Positions 10,446-25,400 of a stretch of 64,000 bases of DNA are shown piece after piece. The notes under the pieces were generated by a model that worked only from the letters and a program-made list of their open reading frames with translations, was not told the DNA's origin and searched no databases. Source of the DNA: Tetradesmus obliquus. Lineage: Eukaryota; Chlorophyta; Chlorophyceae; Sphaeropleales; Scenedesmaceae. A program made the translations under genes and the position numbers. The stretch spans positions 2,852,001-2,916,000 of the forward strand of contig CP126198.1 of NCBI GenBank assembly GCA_030272155.1, written 5' to 3'. How positions within the stretch are numbered: position 1 is the stretch's first letter; every line of letters starts with the position of its first letter.

Positions 10446-13400
10446 GTCGGACGCTATTCTCGTTACATCTAATGTTGGGAGTGCTGCAGGCTACATCAAC
10501 TGTCAACCAGTCAGTGTACAGTACAGCATGGTGTACGGTGCTGCTCTGCAAAGTGAGTTCCTCATAAGCTGGCTATCTTAGCTTGCACTTCGCTGTCTCA
10601 GTCTCAACTCATCGACATACCCCTCTGTCCTGTGCCTCTACTTCAGAATGGCAACAATCCCTGTGCTTGCCACCGCATGCACTTGACAGCAGCCTGCTAA
10701 CGAGCAATGCTGCTGTTGCTGGCATACATTTAATGTATTCCGTTTGCTGAACAGTTGGGGCAAGTGGATTCAAAACACCATGCTTGTGTTTGTTTGCTCC
10801 TCTTTCTCGACTCCAGAATCGGGACAATGTGATCACTTGGGACTGATCGACCTCTACTGTCTAGCGGCTTATGCCAGTTATGCCTGGACCATCGCTTGGC
10901 GTAGATCACATTACTGTTAGCTGTGCCACTGGCCCAACCAACGTTTAAGCCAAGGCATTTGATCAGCGACAACGTCCACATCTGACATGGACGTTCAAAC
11001 TGTTGTTCATGACCTTGCTGTCTGCACCTGTGTGAGTCACCTGCAGATTTGAACTGGGTTGCCGGTCAGCCCATCCGGCTTTTTGTTCAGCTAAGAGACG
11101 CACAAGCCGCAAACATCTCCATTGCATTCGACGACCAACTCCATGTAGAATGCAGCACCGATGTCACGGCTCCCACAAATGCGTCTTTTTGCCTGGAGTT
11201 GCCAAGCATAGTACCACAAGGCAATGGTTTGTACGCCGTAAGCTTGACAGTCGGCACCATCTGGTGAGTTTACAAGAAGCCTTGTTGTCATTACAATGGA
11301 GTGATGCATCACATGAAGGTGTTCAACTGCAGTGACGTGCACACATTTGTGCACGAAATGCATCTAGCAGTTCTCTGAGAAATGGCTCTAGTCTGCATAT
11401 CGACAATCTTGCATACAACAGGTTGTGTGCTGGTTGCTGCAGGGGCGCACATCTGGTCGCAGGTGACATCGTGCAGTAAGTGTATGTGCTACAGCTACAC
11501 ACAAGACTTGCTGCTGAAAACATACTCAGGAACATCACCAGCCATGTGAAACGTTGATATGAGGGGCAGACAAAGACCCTTCATCTGCACCTTGATTATG
11601 TTTATGAGGACAGACCATTCGACAAGCAACTGCAATGATGCTTGGGCATCTATCATTGACAAAATGGTTTTCCAAGCATGCTGCACTTATCTCTTATGCA
11701 CAATAAAGATGCTTTGGCGCAGGCCGTCCGACAACCAGAATTAATGGCGCAACCCGTGCAAAGCTGTGCATCATGTTCGTTGGTGTTCACTCTCCTTTTC
11801 TGGTCTCAGACCATGTGTTCACCCTGTTGTGGCTCATAATGTCTCAGATGCTGCCAGCACCCACATGTTACTATCATCTTGCAAAGCTGCAGTGCAGGAT
11901 TGACAGCTGCAGCCATGGTGTTGCATGCTGGATAAGCTAATCACCATCACCACGATGGCTGCTGTCAACCCTTGGTAGTAAAAGATTCTGTGCGGTGTCT
12001 GCTGCAGAGGGAACAACCTGTTAAACATCACGTATGCTGGTCAACATCTCCCAGAATCCCCATTGCGGTGAGCAGTTGATTAGTCTCTTGCACTCAAATC
12101 ACCCACATACTGGCCACCGTGCCAAATGACAAACTGTGTGACAGGTGGGTGCACCCAAGCTCAACAGTTGCTTGCAGTTTGTCAAAAAACGTTGGGTGGC
12201 CAGCCCTCTGCAAGCCTTGTTTGCGGATGCTGCACGGCAATGAATGCTGTGCAGTGCATCAGGACTGCCATCTACCTGACTTGCAATACACATCTGCTAC
12301 TCAGCGCATGAGGGCCTCGCAACTGTACCCATTCTTTGACTTTGGAGTTGAAAATACACCACCCGCACAACGCTGCATATATGTCATTGATCTGCACTTT
12401 TCCAGTTCAAATTGATCAAGTCCAGCGCCATAAAGTATCTGCGCAGTGCAGCAAGTGTGAGGCATGTTTTTTAGAAGACCTTCTGCACTGACTACACCCC
12501 CAGTATTGTGTTGTGGGGCTGAGACATGCTGTTGTGTCACTGTTGCCTGCAGGCCACATTGTAAGCCAGAGCCCATTATTTCAAGATACCACACGTATGT
12601 CAGCCAAACGAACCAAGGGGTGCAGGCTGGTGGAACACCTGTCGTTGTTGGATCTATCATGCAGGTTGCAGATCGGTTCACAAACTGGCACCGTGATGAC
12701 ACCGTCACGCAAAATTTCACCGTGAGTTGACCATACTGCACTGAGGGAAGAGAACAGCAGCTGCTGCACTAATAACGTTCCGTATATAATTGACTTCTTG
12801 CTGTTTCAGGGTGAATAAGGGCTTTTCAATGCTGGATGCCACATTGTTGAAGATGTGCAGCAACGCCTTGCCCTCTGACCCTTTGTGCGGTGTAGCAGAC
12901 TAGCATAACATTCCTTGTCCACCATTATGTTGCAGTGGTCCTTCAATGAAGCAAAAACATCAGAATTCGCTCCACAAAGCTATGTTGAATGGCGGTTTGA
13001 CATGACATTCATACAACTGTGGGCAGCAAACGTTACCAGAGCTGGGCCGTACACCTACACAGTGAAGTACCACAGCCCACAAGGGCTCCAGGACTTTGTA
13101 CCGGTGTTGGAAAACGGGTGCGCATATGTTTCTGTGCTCGTGCTGTGGCATGGTTGGGGAAGGAGTATCATCTCCACCCTCAACCTGACGCAGATCAGTA
13201 TTACCATTGCTGGCAGTAGTCAGAAACATATTGTTTGTTTGGTGCTGCTGCCCGTCAATGCAGTGCTTGCATAAGCACCCTGAAATACGAGCAAAGTGAA
13301 CCAGCAGCAAACAGAACAGTGTTTTGTTTTATGTACTGTGATCAAGCACTTTGAATAAATGAAAAAGAGGAATCGGAACGCCTGTAATGTCAGAGTGATG

Positions 13401-16400
13401 ATCACATGTTCGGTCTTGGCACCATTTTAAACGGCTTGTTGCATGGTGCATTTTGCCAACTGCCACTTTCATTACGAGCTGGTTGGGCAGACTTGGTAGG
13501 GACGTGGGCTGCTTGCAAAGCTGAGCCAACTGGTTGCATGTTAACGCCAAATCACAACCTGAGCACAACAGCACAATAACCTCTTTGTGTGCAAGGGTTG
13601 TTCATAGGTTGTGGGATGCGATGCCTGAGGAGGGTAAATGCTCGTAGCTGCATGCCTTGTCCAGCTTGCCTGGACCTACTGGCAAAACCTCCGAGGACCT
13701 GATAAACTCCAGAGGCCCTTGCTCATTCAGGAACCACAGCTGATCAGAACAAAAGCCTATCAACACTACGATGTCAATCATGACCCGCAGGACGTTTCAG
13801 GAAACGGGCACAGTGGTTGTGCGGCCCGGCCCTGTGAGCACCATGAGTCTGTCGTCATCAGGTAACTATGTTGCTGATGGCTTGAATTTGCAAGGTGTGC
13901 AGTTGACGCAGCACTGTTCACGCAATTTTCAATGGTGCCAGCTCAACTACTCATTCACAGCTATGATGACAAATTACCTGTTCACATAAATCTAGCACAT
14001 CTACATATTGCAGAGTAATGAACATACTGCACCATCTCAGCATTTATCGCTGCCACGGACTGTCTGTATGCTGGTAATGACCAGCCAAATTACGCAAGCA
14101 GACAACGCACAACTTGAGCTTTATCACGCTGCTATCCTTTCTTGATATGCAGGGCGACATGTGGCGGGTGAAAACTTCTGGTACTTGATCAAATTCGCGG
14201 ACGACTTTGGCAATCTTGCAGTGTTGAGAACATCATATGTTGCTTGGAGGATGCCATTTTATTCCACGGCAGATCAAAACTTGTTGCTGGTGCAGGTGAG
14301 TGGCAATTGCGGTTGCCAGCCTGACAGTGATGACAATGTCAGGGGCGAGAGGGGCCCCATTCACCAGAGCATGAACAGTAGATTGTGAGAGGAAAGTTTC
14401 ATTGTGGGGCCTAGCACCATCTTAGATGGTATGAGCTACAAAAGGGCGAACATATCGTGGATAGACCATGGAATAACATAGAAAGTGAACACCAAATAAC
14501 ATGATGCACATTCTTGCACGTCAAATCTTTCACGTTGGATCACGGGGGGAAGGGGGGGTGGGTAAGGAAGCTGACGGACACCATGCACCATGCCAAAGGA
14601 GGGGGGTACTCCCCCTCCGCAGCTTGAATACGGCTCAGGGAGCCTCGTAAAACCTTTACATATGTCATCATTGATCTGTTGTTTGAACATTTGTTGTGAG
14701 TCATCCGTGCTATATGTAGGAGCTCTGCTGTCTGGATCGGTCAGTCGATCGAACTGCTGCGCGGCCACCTTGATTACATGAAGAACCTGTTACAACCGAT
14801 ACCGTTACAAGCCATTATCAGCCGTTACTAGCCGCCCGGCGGCGTACGTGTTGCCGTTACCAACTGTTACCAGTTACTGCCGCCGCCGCTCGTTACCGTT
14901 ACCTGCCGTTATCGGCACTGCTTGGTAACAACTTCATCCCATCACCTTTAGTCAGCAGCGACCCCCGAAAACCTCCCGTGACACACCAGACTGTGCTAAA
15001 GAGAGAGAGAGAGAGGGGTTACACTGGTGTACTCACGCGGCATACGCCACCAGTAACACCTGAAAGGATTTGAAGCTGCAAACAGCTCAGCTGGGGCTGT
15101 CACTCAAATGAGGTTCAACCCCATGAAAACCTCTGTGTGTGAGATCAACTTTGGTCATGCAAGCATAACCGTCTCTCCCATCACACGCAATTCTGGTGCA
15201 ATCAAAAAGTTTTGGTGTCCGAACATGAATGCACTTTTCTAAACAGTGTCAGTGACAGCACACTATACATATTGCAGTACAGTACGGCAGGCTGAACTCA
15301 AGCCGCTGATTTGATTAGGCAAATCATGGCAAGGCAGCATTCTGAAGGCAGGCTGTCTGTTGAGGGTCAGTCATGGCTGCATGTTGCAGCAGACATGTAA
15401 GGATCCTACAACACCTGCCAAATGTGATAAGTATAGGAGGAGATAGAGCATGTATAGACATGCATATGCACAGGTCTCATCTGCGGATCACACGTAAGCC
15501 ATTGCCACGTAACACAGTGTGCCAAGCAATAAACGGCTGTCGTGTGAGCAGGTGGTTTTTGTAACGACTAGGTACCCTAGCTGTAGCAGCAAAATCAGCA
15601 AGTACATCCCAAAAACTGCCAACTGCCGCTCGTACTGCTACTTGCTCCACAAGCACAGGCACGTTTAGTCTGTGACTGTGCTAGAGAGAGAGGGGTTACA
15701 CTGGTATACTCACGCGGCATACGCCACCACTAACACCTGAAAGGATTTGAAGCTGCAAACAGCTCAGCTCGGGCTGTCACTCAAATGAGGTTCAACCCCA
15801 TGGAAAAACCTCTGTGTGTGAGATCAACTTTGGTCATGCACGCATAACCGTCTCTCCCATGTCCCATGTCCATGTGACTGTGCTAGAGAGAGAGAGAGGG
15901 GTTACACTGGTGTACTCACGCGGCATACGCCACCACGAACACCTGAAAGGATTTGAAGCTGCAATCAGCTCAGCTCGGGCGACTGTGACTGTGCTAAGAA
16001 GAAGAAGATAGGGTTGTAACATGATGGGGTCTATAGGCCGGAATCGAGGCTCACAGGCATCGCCTTTTGGGGTATCGTTACAAGGGTTTAGTTAAAGCAT
16101 GATTCTTAAGCCGGGTCTTTCTGTTTGTCACAGGCACACAACCCTTTTGTGCAGGCCTGTTTAGCACACTTTTAGCAGCATTGATCGGCACACAGGCGAC
16201 AACGCTAAAAACGGTGCAACTGCTATATCAAGGCACTTGCATTGGTAAAGCCCCCAGACCCATCCTGCAACAGTTGCCCTTATTCCTGTGCTGCCAGCGC
16301 TGGCCGCCAGCTAGCGGGTAGCGCTGCTGTCGGTCGGTCGGCCAAATGTCAATTTCACTCTCTGACTCACTGAATATATACTTCAGCAGCTCCAACCATG

Positions 16401-19400
16401 TAAAGAAGCGCAGCATGCCACCAAATTTGGAATGAGCTATTTTTCATGTTAATCCGGTGTTTACAAAAGTTTAGAGCCAAAACACTAAGAAACCTGCACC
16501 CCCCAAGACCCCCCCACCCCACCCCCCAGTTTCAACCTTGTCTGTTGGGCCTAAATTTGGATTATTAGTTATTTATGATGCACCCAATAACTGATGCAAG
16601 TTTCAGGCCCAGCAGCAAGTGTTTAGTTTAGCATAGTGTCGGCGGCTACTGAGGTGCTCCCCACCCCCTCTGGTTGGATTCAGAAACGTCTTTCTGCGGT
16701 GCTCAACGGCCAACCACCTCACCGACAGCTTGCTCCAAGTGCAAACTACAACAGATAGCATGTTGTCGCATACCAATAGCCAGATGTCTCGGGCAGCAGC
16801 TTCTACGGCAAGGCCCAGCAGTTGTCAAATGAGAAGTACAACCTCCATGATGTGCGCAAGGCTAGGTTCATGAGCTGGGTTCTACAGCATGTATAAGAAC
16901 GAACTTAGACTTCCACCATGTAGCGTGTCATCGTCTGGCACATACTTGTCTGGCTGAAGAGGAGCAGTTTGTTATAATCCAGTTTTGGGTCCTTGACGAC
17001 AGCCCGAACAGAACAAGGCTGTAGTGCTCCCAACTACTGCAGCAACGTACCCCAGTTCAGGCTGCAAACTTTGGCAAAATCCCAACAGCTGAGATCGCAC
17101 TCATTCTCTCTGCGTATGATGCAGTCATGTGATTCACCAGAAGCAGTGGAGACGACGGGCTCTAAGCACACTGGGCTTTTACAGGCTGCAACATGATTAT
17201 CTTATATTTTCAACACACACAGTCTCATCTATACACTACACGTGCAGTTTTACGATGGCCATTTACCCCAGGCACTCATCCAGCGAGCCCCCCACGCAGT
17301 GCATCGGTGGCATTTAAATAGGGATTGTGTTGAAACGCCCTGCTGAAGCCATACTTATGGCTGTTCAGGTTGCCATGTCAGGGAATCAAAGCACTGTGCA
17401 GTGAACAACTCCAATTCCCTCCTCAAGCTGTAAAATAGCAACGGTCGGCTGCAATGAGTCAACGCTTCAGGATGGAGCAGGGTAGCGCTGGGTTCCAGGC
17501 GGGGACTTCAACCATGCTGTGCTAGTGATCTCTGTGCAAAATCAAACATGCTGTTGTACTCCGCGACAATACTTACGCATGCACTTGCCCTACTGCTCCG
17601 CTACCTAACCACGTTTGACTGAAGCAGATAACCAAGCAGCGCTCCCAACCTATGGTGCTCAAAGTAGACGGGAGCAGAGCTGTTTTGGGCTTACAATTTG
17701 GCCTATTTTGTAACAAACCTTATGATCACCAGCTGATCATGGCAACAATCTTGCCTGTGCACATTGTGTGTAGCCACTTGTTGGCTGTGGGCCTCCAAAT
17801 GTTGGCGGCGGAGGGTCACCCTCTATGCAGTTGTGTTTGGCACGTGCACTTCACATCGTCCCTACTCCAACACAAACGCACACAATGATTGATTTAATCA
17901 TGATACTAACGCAACTCGCATGGCACCCGCGACACCACGGCGGAGCTGGGGTTGTTATGCCTTACCAATCACACATTTGCTGACAAGGAGCCACAGCCGC
18001 AGCGCAGCTTGGTTGTGGTCCACTGTCGCTATCGGAGTTGTTACCCCCGCCCCGACCCCTACACTGGAAAAGGGACAACCTTGTCACAATCTAAGCCATA
18101 ATACAATGGCAACGTCAGCCATTAGTAAATGGCAACTTTGTTCCGTTTGTTGGTCTTGCCGACTTGCAAACTGCGTCTTGCCACTGCTTGCGTCTGGCCA
18201 ACATATTTGATTGACTGTAATGTCGACACGTGTTACATGGACAGCGAGGACGCCCCTAAATTTGACGCGCTAGGGTCTGATTTTCCTTGAACACTGTCAC
18301 ATGCCGTGCCAACCTAAACCCTAAACTGTTTGCAACATATACCATTGCATGCATGGTTTTGTCAGAACATGTCCTGTGACCTGCTTTGAATGCTGCCTGG
18401 ATTGCAGGTTGATGTGCAACCCATGCAGTGCGCCGATTGTGTTGCTCCAAGGACAACCATGGAGTTCGTACAAGATACATTTGGTGTTGTTAAGCTCAAC
18501 ATGCATACAGCAATGGCAGGTTTGTACTTAATCACGGTGACATGCAATCTTACACAGGTGAGCACAGCTGAAGATGATGTAAGTCGAAGGCGCCGAGTTA
18601 TGCAATGCTGAAGTACATGTCTGTACAAGCAAACACAGCTGGCAGTGCAATCACCCGGATACGCATGGCATTGGCTCCTCAAACAGGCACATTTGCCTCT
18701 GCCTGGACGTATATGAACTATTCAACAAAGATACCACCAAATTTATCTGTATTGTCTGTCCAAGTAGAAAAAGTCAAACCAGCACACCAATAATGATGCA
18801 TGCCGTCGTGGCAGCAACCCGGTTGCAGGTTGTTTGGTTGAAGGGCCTTCATACAGAGCAGTGACAATGCTGACGACATAGTGCACATCAAAACTTCTCT
18901 AATGCCGTTGCATCAAACGTCTAGTGTTGTTACAGTAGCACTGCACTGACACACATCCAGTTTGTGGTTAACTGTAGCAACGCCCAAAAATCTGGCTACC
19001 AGTCATAATTTTTCGTATCACATGAACAATCAACAGTGTATGTTCAATTCGTGATACTTCCAAACACATTCTGCGTTTGCAGCGGACGTGTTATCAGAGA
19101 CTTGCAGATCTAGCAACAAGGCTACATTGCAATCAACTGAACTTCTTGGAGTTGGCAGACACCCTTGCGTCACTCAGGCTGTCTGCTGACTGTGAGCTTT
19201 GATTCATTCCCACTCTTTTTAAAGGAAAGCTGAAGGCACATCACCCGCGCGCACTCCTTGCCACGCCAACGAATAGCGGTACAGTAGGTTATGAGAGCAA
19301 CAATGCAGCAGCTGGCAGTACATTGCTCGCGGATGTGAGCTGTGGCGTGTGAATAGCAGTACTCCCATAACAGATTGAGAGAGCAGATGGTGCCAGACCC

Positions 19401-22400
19401 CACATGTAACTACCCCATGACTGTGCTGACAACATCAGTAAAGTCACTCGGGCACCAACTGAGTATTAAGCAAACTTTCTTTTATTAGTAAAGCAAACAT
19501 TCTTACGGTCAGATTGGCGTGGCAGTCACGGCTGCCGTCATCATTGGCTCCACTTGCATCCTTTTCATAAAGGATAGTTACATGTAGGTCATGTGATGAA
19601 AATAAGATTTTGATCAGTTGCACCCTACATCAAGCCCCACCAACCTTCCATTTTGTGAGATGAGCTACGTGAGTTACAATGTGAGCTGTGCGAAGTTCTT
19701 GAGTTGCTTCATGTGTCCAATGTGGCACAGCTGTTGGACAACACCTGCAGCAAGGTGTGTCTTTTAGGGCACATTACACTGCTAGTCTGCATGGATCCGA
19801 AATTGACCTTTGTACTGCGCTGCTCTGTTTGTACTGTTGTGCTTCTGGTCTGCAAGGTCCCACTCAAAAGTACACTGGTGCACGAAGTGTTTTCCACAGG
19901 GCGTCCAGACTTGCAAAGCAGCGTAGTAACTCTTAACAACAGCAACGTTGTAGCGGGCACGTCACCAGCTTACCAAATCACCCTTTATGATGAATATGCG
20001 AATCAGATACCACTTGGGTTTTTGTCGCCCCAACAAAATGTGACGTTAACAGTTGATCTTCCCAACAACTCATCAAGAGTTATTCCGGTGAGCCAGAGAG
20101 GGCATGTTCAGCTGCTGCCTTTTGAAGGTTACCCAGCCTTTGGAGGCCCAAAACTGGCACTTCTGTCAGTCAGGTTGCATTACATACTTCTTGTAGGCTG
20201 AGGTTGACAAGTGTTACAACAATGACAGTCGCTGGGCAGAATTCCTGATAAGTGCAGACTTCCCGTTCATCCACAATCAGGACATGGCTGGACTATGTTG
20301 ATCACAATCACGCTCTTTCTCCATTTGTCGTGTCAAGCTTTGGACGCAGACCAGTGCTGCTGGCAGCAGTCAACCTGTAGTGCTGTCAGCGCATTTTACA
20401 CCTGCTGATGCTGCTTATGTACAGGTGTCTCCAGGATTCGACCCCAACATCATATTTGACACAGTTGCTGGAACACACCAGGTCACTCTCGGAGTGGGCA
20501 ACACCACAGGGGTGCGGGTCATCAGTGAATGATTTTTGATTGTGGTATCCTCCTTATAACATACTAATCAGCAGGGTGCTTCATTACAGGAGGGTACATT
20601 ATGTATGCTGCTACAGGTATATGCATGCGGGTCAGTTGGATTGCTCAAGTTTTGTTAAGCCTCACAGTTCATATGACTGCAGCAATGGTAGCTGTGCGTT
20701 TATTACAACCTCAGAACCAATTTGGACACTACATGTGCCTGCTGCTGTGCTCTGCTGAAGGAAGCTGTGGCGTATTTTGTATCTCCGAGTCCTGCTACCA
20801 GCCCATACTTTTCAATTGTTGTTGGCTCCGGAGTGGGAATCGTCACACCACATGGCCCCTCAGGCATACCACAAGTATATGCTGGGGTCCACCACTATTT
20901 GGATGCCTATGGATATGACGCCTGGAACAACTCTCAACGTGGCATTGATCCAGGCTTTTGGCTTGGTTCAGGTGAGCTGATTGCAAGTTGAGACTTAGCT
21001 GAATCCCCTGGGCCGCTAAAAATGCGCCAACGATTGGGACACTGCACAGCTCAGTGCACTCAATATTTGTATATCAATCTAATGGCCCGCCGGACTTCAA
21101 GATCAACCTGTATGGAGACATGCCATCCCGAGTTACACCTGGGCCACATGGGCGGCTGCTCTATCACCGACTGTTCCTACAGCTGACAGCCTGTATGGAC
21201 ATGTGACGTATAGTTTGTTCAAGAGTAGTAATTACACTGCAAACTACATAAATCACATTACATTACATGCTCCACTCAAACTCAAACGAGGAGTGGGAAC
21301 GCCAGTCAGGAGCCAACGAGAGGCTCATAGGAGGAAGAAACGTCGAAGAACAACTGATAATCGTCCAAAACGCCAGAACAAACCAGAAAAGAGCTCATCA
21401 GCATCATCAATAGCTTGAGCAATCGACTGAGAAAACAGAAGGACCTCAAGATCAGTGTGAAATGACGAAATCTAGACAAAGCCAGGATGCCGAAGCACGC
21501 AGGTCAGTGTACACCCAGACATGTCTGGGTGTCACCGCATAATATAGCAGCAGTGCACAAAGGCAGCCACCAAAGCGGGTGCATGCTTCATACAAATGAT
21601 CATGTCATCGCCTGCGGGATGACAGCCAGCAATGATCCTCTCTGTATCAATGGGTGCCTTGCAGCCTCCTTGAAATTGAACACACAGTGGTCGTAAGCAA
21701 GGATTGGCGGCTTGCCTGTCTGGCTGCATCTGGCTGGCTGCCTGGCTAGCTGGTTGGAGGGCTCGCTGCAGCAGGCTAGCCAGCGCTGGAGCACGTTGTG
21801 TAGCTTAGTTTCTGGTTGGACACCTACTCATAGTCTTGTCATGTCGGTATGTTCTGCCTGTCCACAACTGTCAATCCAACAAAGTGTCTGACGTTCTTTG
21901 CCTTTCTAAGCTGTTGTGGTGCGTGTGACCACAATTCTACTGCAGACTTTGTAGCGGAATGTGCGTTTTTCAACCGCACTGGTCACAAAGATACGGGGAA
22001 AACAAGATTTGAATATGTTTTGACCAAAACTGGGAACTATACCTTGGAGGTATACACACGAGAATTGGTGAGCAAATTCAGCATGCTGCCTTGCAGGTGG
22101 TGCAATGTGTAACGAGCACTTGCTTTGTGATCTGAAAATATCTGGCTGTGGTTGCTCTGCAGCTGATGTGTATTTTACAGTGAGATCATAGATCAATCGT
22201 AAAAATTTGCTGATCCACAACCAGTTATGTGCTCTCTGCACTTGCTATGAACTACACCCACAAGCGCGGTGCACTTCTTTTTGAGCGCAGGACTTAGTTC
22301 ACACACAGCCTCTGCATGTTCTTCCTCATCCCTATATTCACAACGTAATGGTGAATGGGTCTCTGCCAGACGTTATAACTGCAGGTGCGGGCAAGGCTGT

Positions 22401-25400
22401 CAGCTAAATGTCGATCTGGTTGCCAGTTGATCCATTAGCGCATTATTTAAACATCGGCGCAATACACCCTGGCCTCAGGCCAGAATACACGCAAACGGAC
22501 GGGGCGCTTTAAGACATTTCAGCAATTTATACAGCTTTCTAGCTATAATAAAGATGCATTGCAGTTTTCGGATTATGTGTTGCGAGTGTGATCAAGGCGG
22601 CCAACAGCTGCAAACCATGTCACACGTATGTTGAGGTTGCCTTAGTTTTGGCCACCTTTTGAGGAGGGCCTAGATCGACCGCCAGCAGCTAATAGCGTGT
22701 CATGGTCACTTGACAAAACTTTGTGTGCTTGTGGCGCATTGCGGGAGCTGAACCGGCACTGCTGTAACATGGGCCCTGTTTTGGCCACACCGCCTACAGC
22801 TGCACATAAGACGGTACCGATGTCAACACCATATGAAAATAAAAGTAATAAATCTCGATATATACTATATACTCAAGAAGTTTCAAAGGGCACGCCGGTC
22901 CCCGAGTCATCGTAATTTGCATGCTGGTACCTCAGCAGTTTCACTGTCTGTGAGGGGTCTGCTGCACTTTGAATAGGGGTGCCAGAATGGTCCTTGCACT
23001 GTTGCTTTGGGACCAGCCTCTGTTGCTGTGTCTGCGTTGCATTAGGCTGGCGGGATAAACACGTCCTTCTCGTGTTGGCCAGATAAACCGGTGAGTTGCC
23101 AACATCTTCACAGGGCTGATATGGGACCTCAAGAGGCACATGCTGCTGCTGAAGGTATCGTTTATGACAGGGAGCAGCGCAGGCATCTTGGCGCCCTTTC
23201 ACGCCGTGGAACTCATCAACGACGTCTAGCAATGAACTTCTAGCATTCAATGTGGTTGTAGGTTCGTAGATGCTTGTCCAGGCAACGTCTGTTTCAGCAG
23301 CAATCTCTTTCTGTAATACATTCATACCATTGTTGATCAATCAATGCATGGATTCAGAGAGCTTGCAGCTGCTGCAGGAATATCTGTCTGAACTTTGGTC
23401 CTGCAAGTTGATGTCAGTCGTTTTCAGTGTATCACATGATTTTAGTTTGTTTGTTCCCCATGACCCTCGCTGCTAGGTATTTGTTATAACTGTCATACTT
23501 CACCCTGTGTCGATTCACTTTCTCAGGCCTTCCGCCCGCCTCTCGCAGCTGGTTGTGAACATCATCTATCCTAAGATTTGGATTCGCAGGCCTTTCTGGT
23601 GGTGCAGATGTGAGGCCACTGACATGAGGTTATGTGGCTGGTTTGGATGTAGCGCAGCGGGGCGTGCTGTCGTTCCTCAAGTGTTGCGATACTTAAACGT
23701 TGAGCTACAGCTAGATGCCATTGCCTGGGAGTAGTAAGCGGTTGGCGGAGCACTGCGCAGGAGTGCACTGTCCACTATCCAGCAAGGCTGCATGCGTTCA
23801 GCGGGTGGGCGCTGGATCTGAGGGTGAAAGGGTCGGCTACGGCGCTTGTGGTGTGTGGTGCATTAAAGGCCGTGCCGGCTGACTGGTAGAGTTTGTTTCT
23901 GGGTTGCTGTGGCCTAGACGCTGCTGTACGAGCGCTGTAGATGCAGGGCGCTAAGGCTTTTTTGTGGGACTGCGGGGCGGGGCGTTGGCTTTGGCAGGCT
24001 GAGCGGGGGTGCTTGATCGTATAAGCTGGCGGGGATCATCGAACAGGAGCGTGTGGGCTCAGGCAGGGTCGCTTGTTGTAGGTGTCGCACTCCGGACACA
24101 GGTCGGCAGGGGCTTGAGTGTTCATGGCCAGCTGTGCCGAGCTGAGTATGTGCCATACGCAAGCGGCGCAGGAGCTGTGAGTGTTGCAAGAGGGGCCGTC
24201 AGGGTTTAGACGCATATGACGGGACCAGTGTGTGCAGCATGGCCTGGGGCCAGGTGGAGCAGTGCGAGAACACAGTGCACACTAGGTTCAATAGTCTCTG
24301 CTGGTCATTATGGTGGATGGCTGGTTCCGCAGTTGAGAGTAATGGGGTATTGGCAGTGCGGGGGTCATTGAGTGTCGCCCGGGAGTATCGTTGCTGCAGG
24401 GCTTTGGTGGGCGGCGGCAGGGTGCCGGGTGGAGGGTAGGCAGGACTTGGGCTAGGGTGGTGAGTTTGAGTGTTGGGACGTTGTCTGGTGGGTTGTTTCT
24501 TTGCCTTGCAGGTGTGCACATCAATCCGACTACCCGCCTGATGACACTACATGCTCTGTCCTAAACCCTGCCATTAGCAGCTTGGGTGACTGTGCAGGAG
24601 TGTGTAGCAGCAGAGTGATTCGCATAGTAGTCATTTTTCGGATGGTTTTCATTCTGCGTAGCTGCTGATTCGTTGTGGGCTGGGGTTTGTGACGTTGTTT
24701 TGTCACCCCACCTGCTTTAAAGTTCGTGTTGATCACATGGGTTGAAGAAGGCCTCAATCGCTAGTTTTGGTTGCCCGACGCACAGAACATCTGGTGTAAC
24801 CACTACACGCTGTCTTTGGGCCTTGCTAACAACGACAGAGCAGACTCTGGGCACTCATGTGTCTATCACGTGAAAGCAATGCTGAATGAAAAGTGTCGTT
24901 TTCTGCAGACTTCATCTTTTGTGACGGGGCACAGCTTGTACCAGTGTGCCCAGCTAGCGGTAACAACAGATTATCAGTGATGGGCAGCAGCAGCAGCAGC
25001 AGTGGTGGCATTTAGTTATGGTTACCTTTTCCATGACGGCCGCCAGCGGGCGCACTGTGGCAAAAATGGCGGGTGATAAATAACGGTAGAACATTTTGTT
25101 TTAAGGACATGCCTGTTATGGCTCCCGTCTCTATCCAGTGCCACAAACCACATTTCATTGCTGTTTTCAACTTCGAAAGTGCTGACATATTTAGGCTGAC
25201 ACATCCAGCTCTGTGCTGCCGGCATGTTGGGTTGGGCATAGACATGCGTTGCAGTAGATCTACTACTCTCTAGACTGGGCGTACCGTGGTGGTCAAAGTC
25301 AGAACGCATCATGCAAGTGCAGTTGCTTGTTGGTTGCATCAGTGCTTCATCGGGGCGTTTCTGGCTGGCAACAAAGGGGAGGGGTATCTCCAATTTCTGA

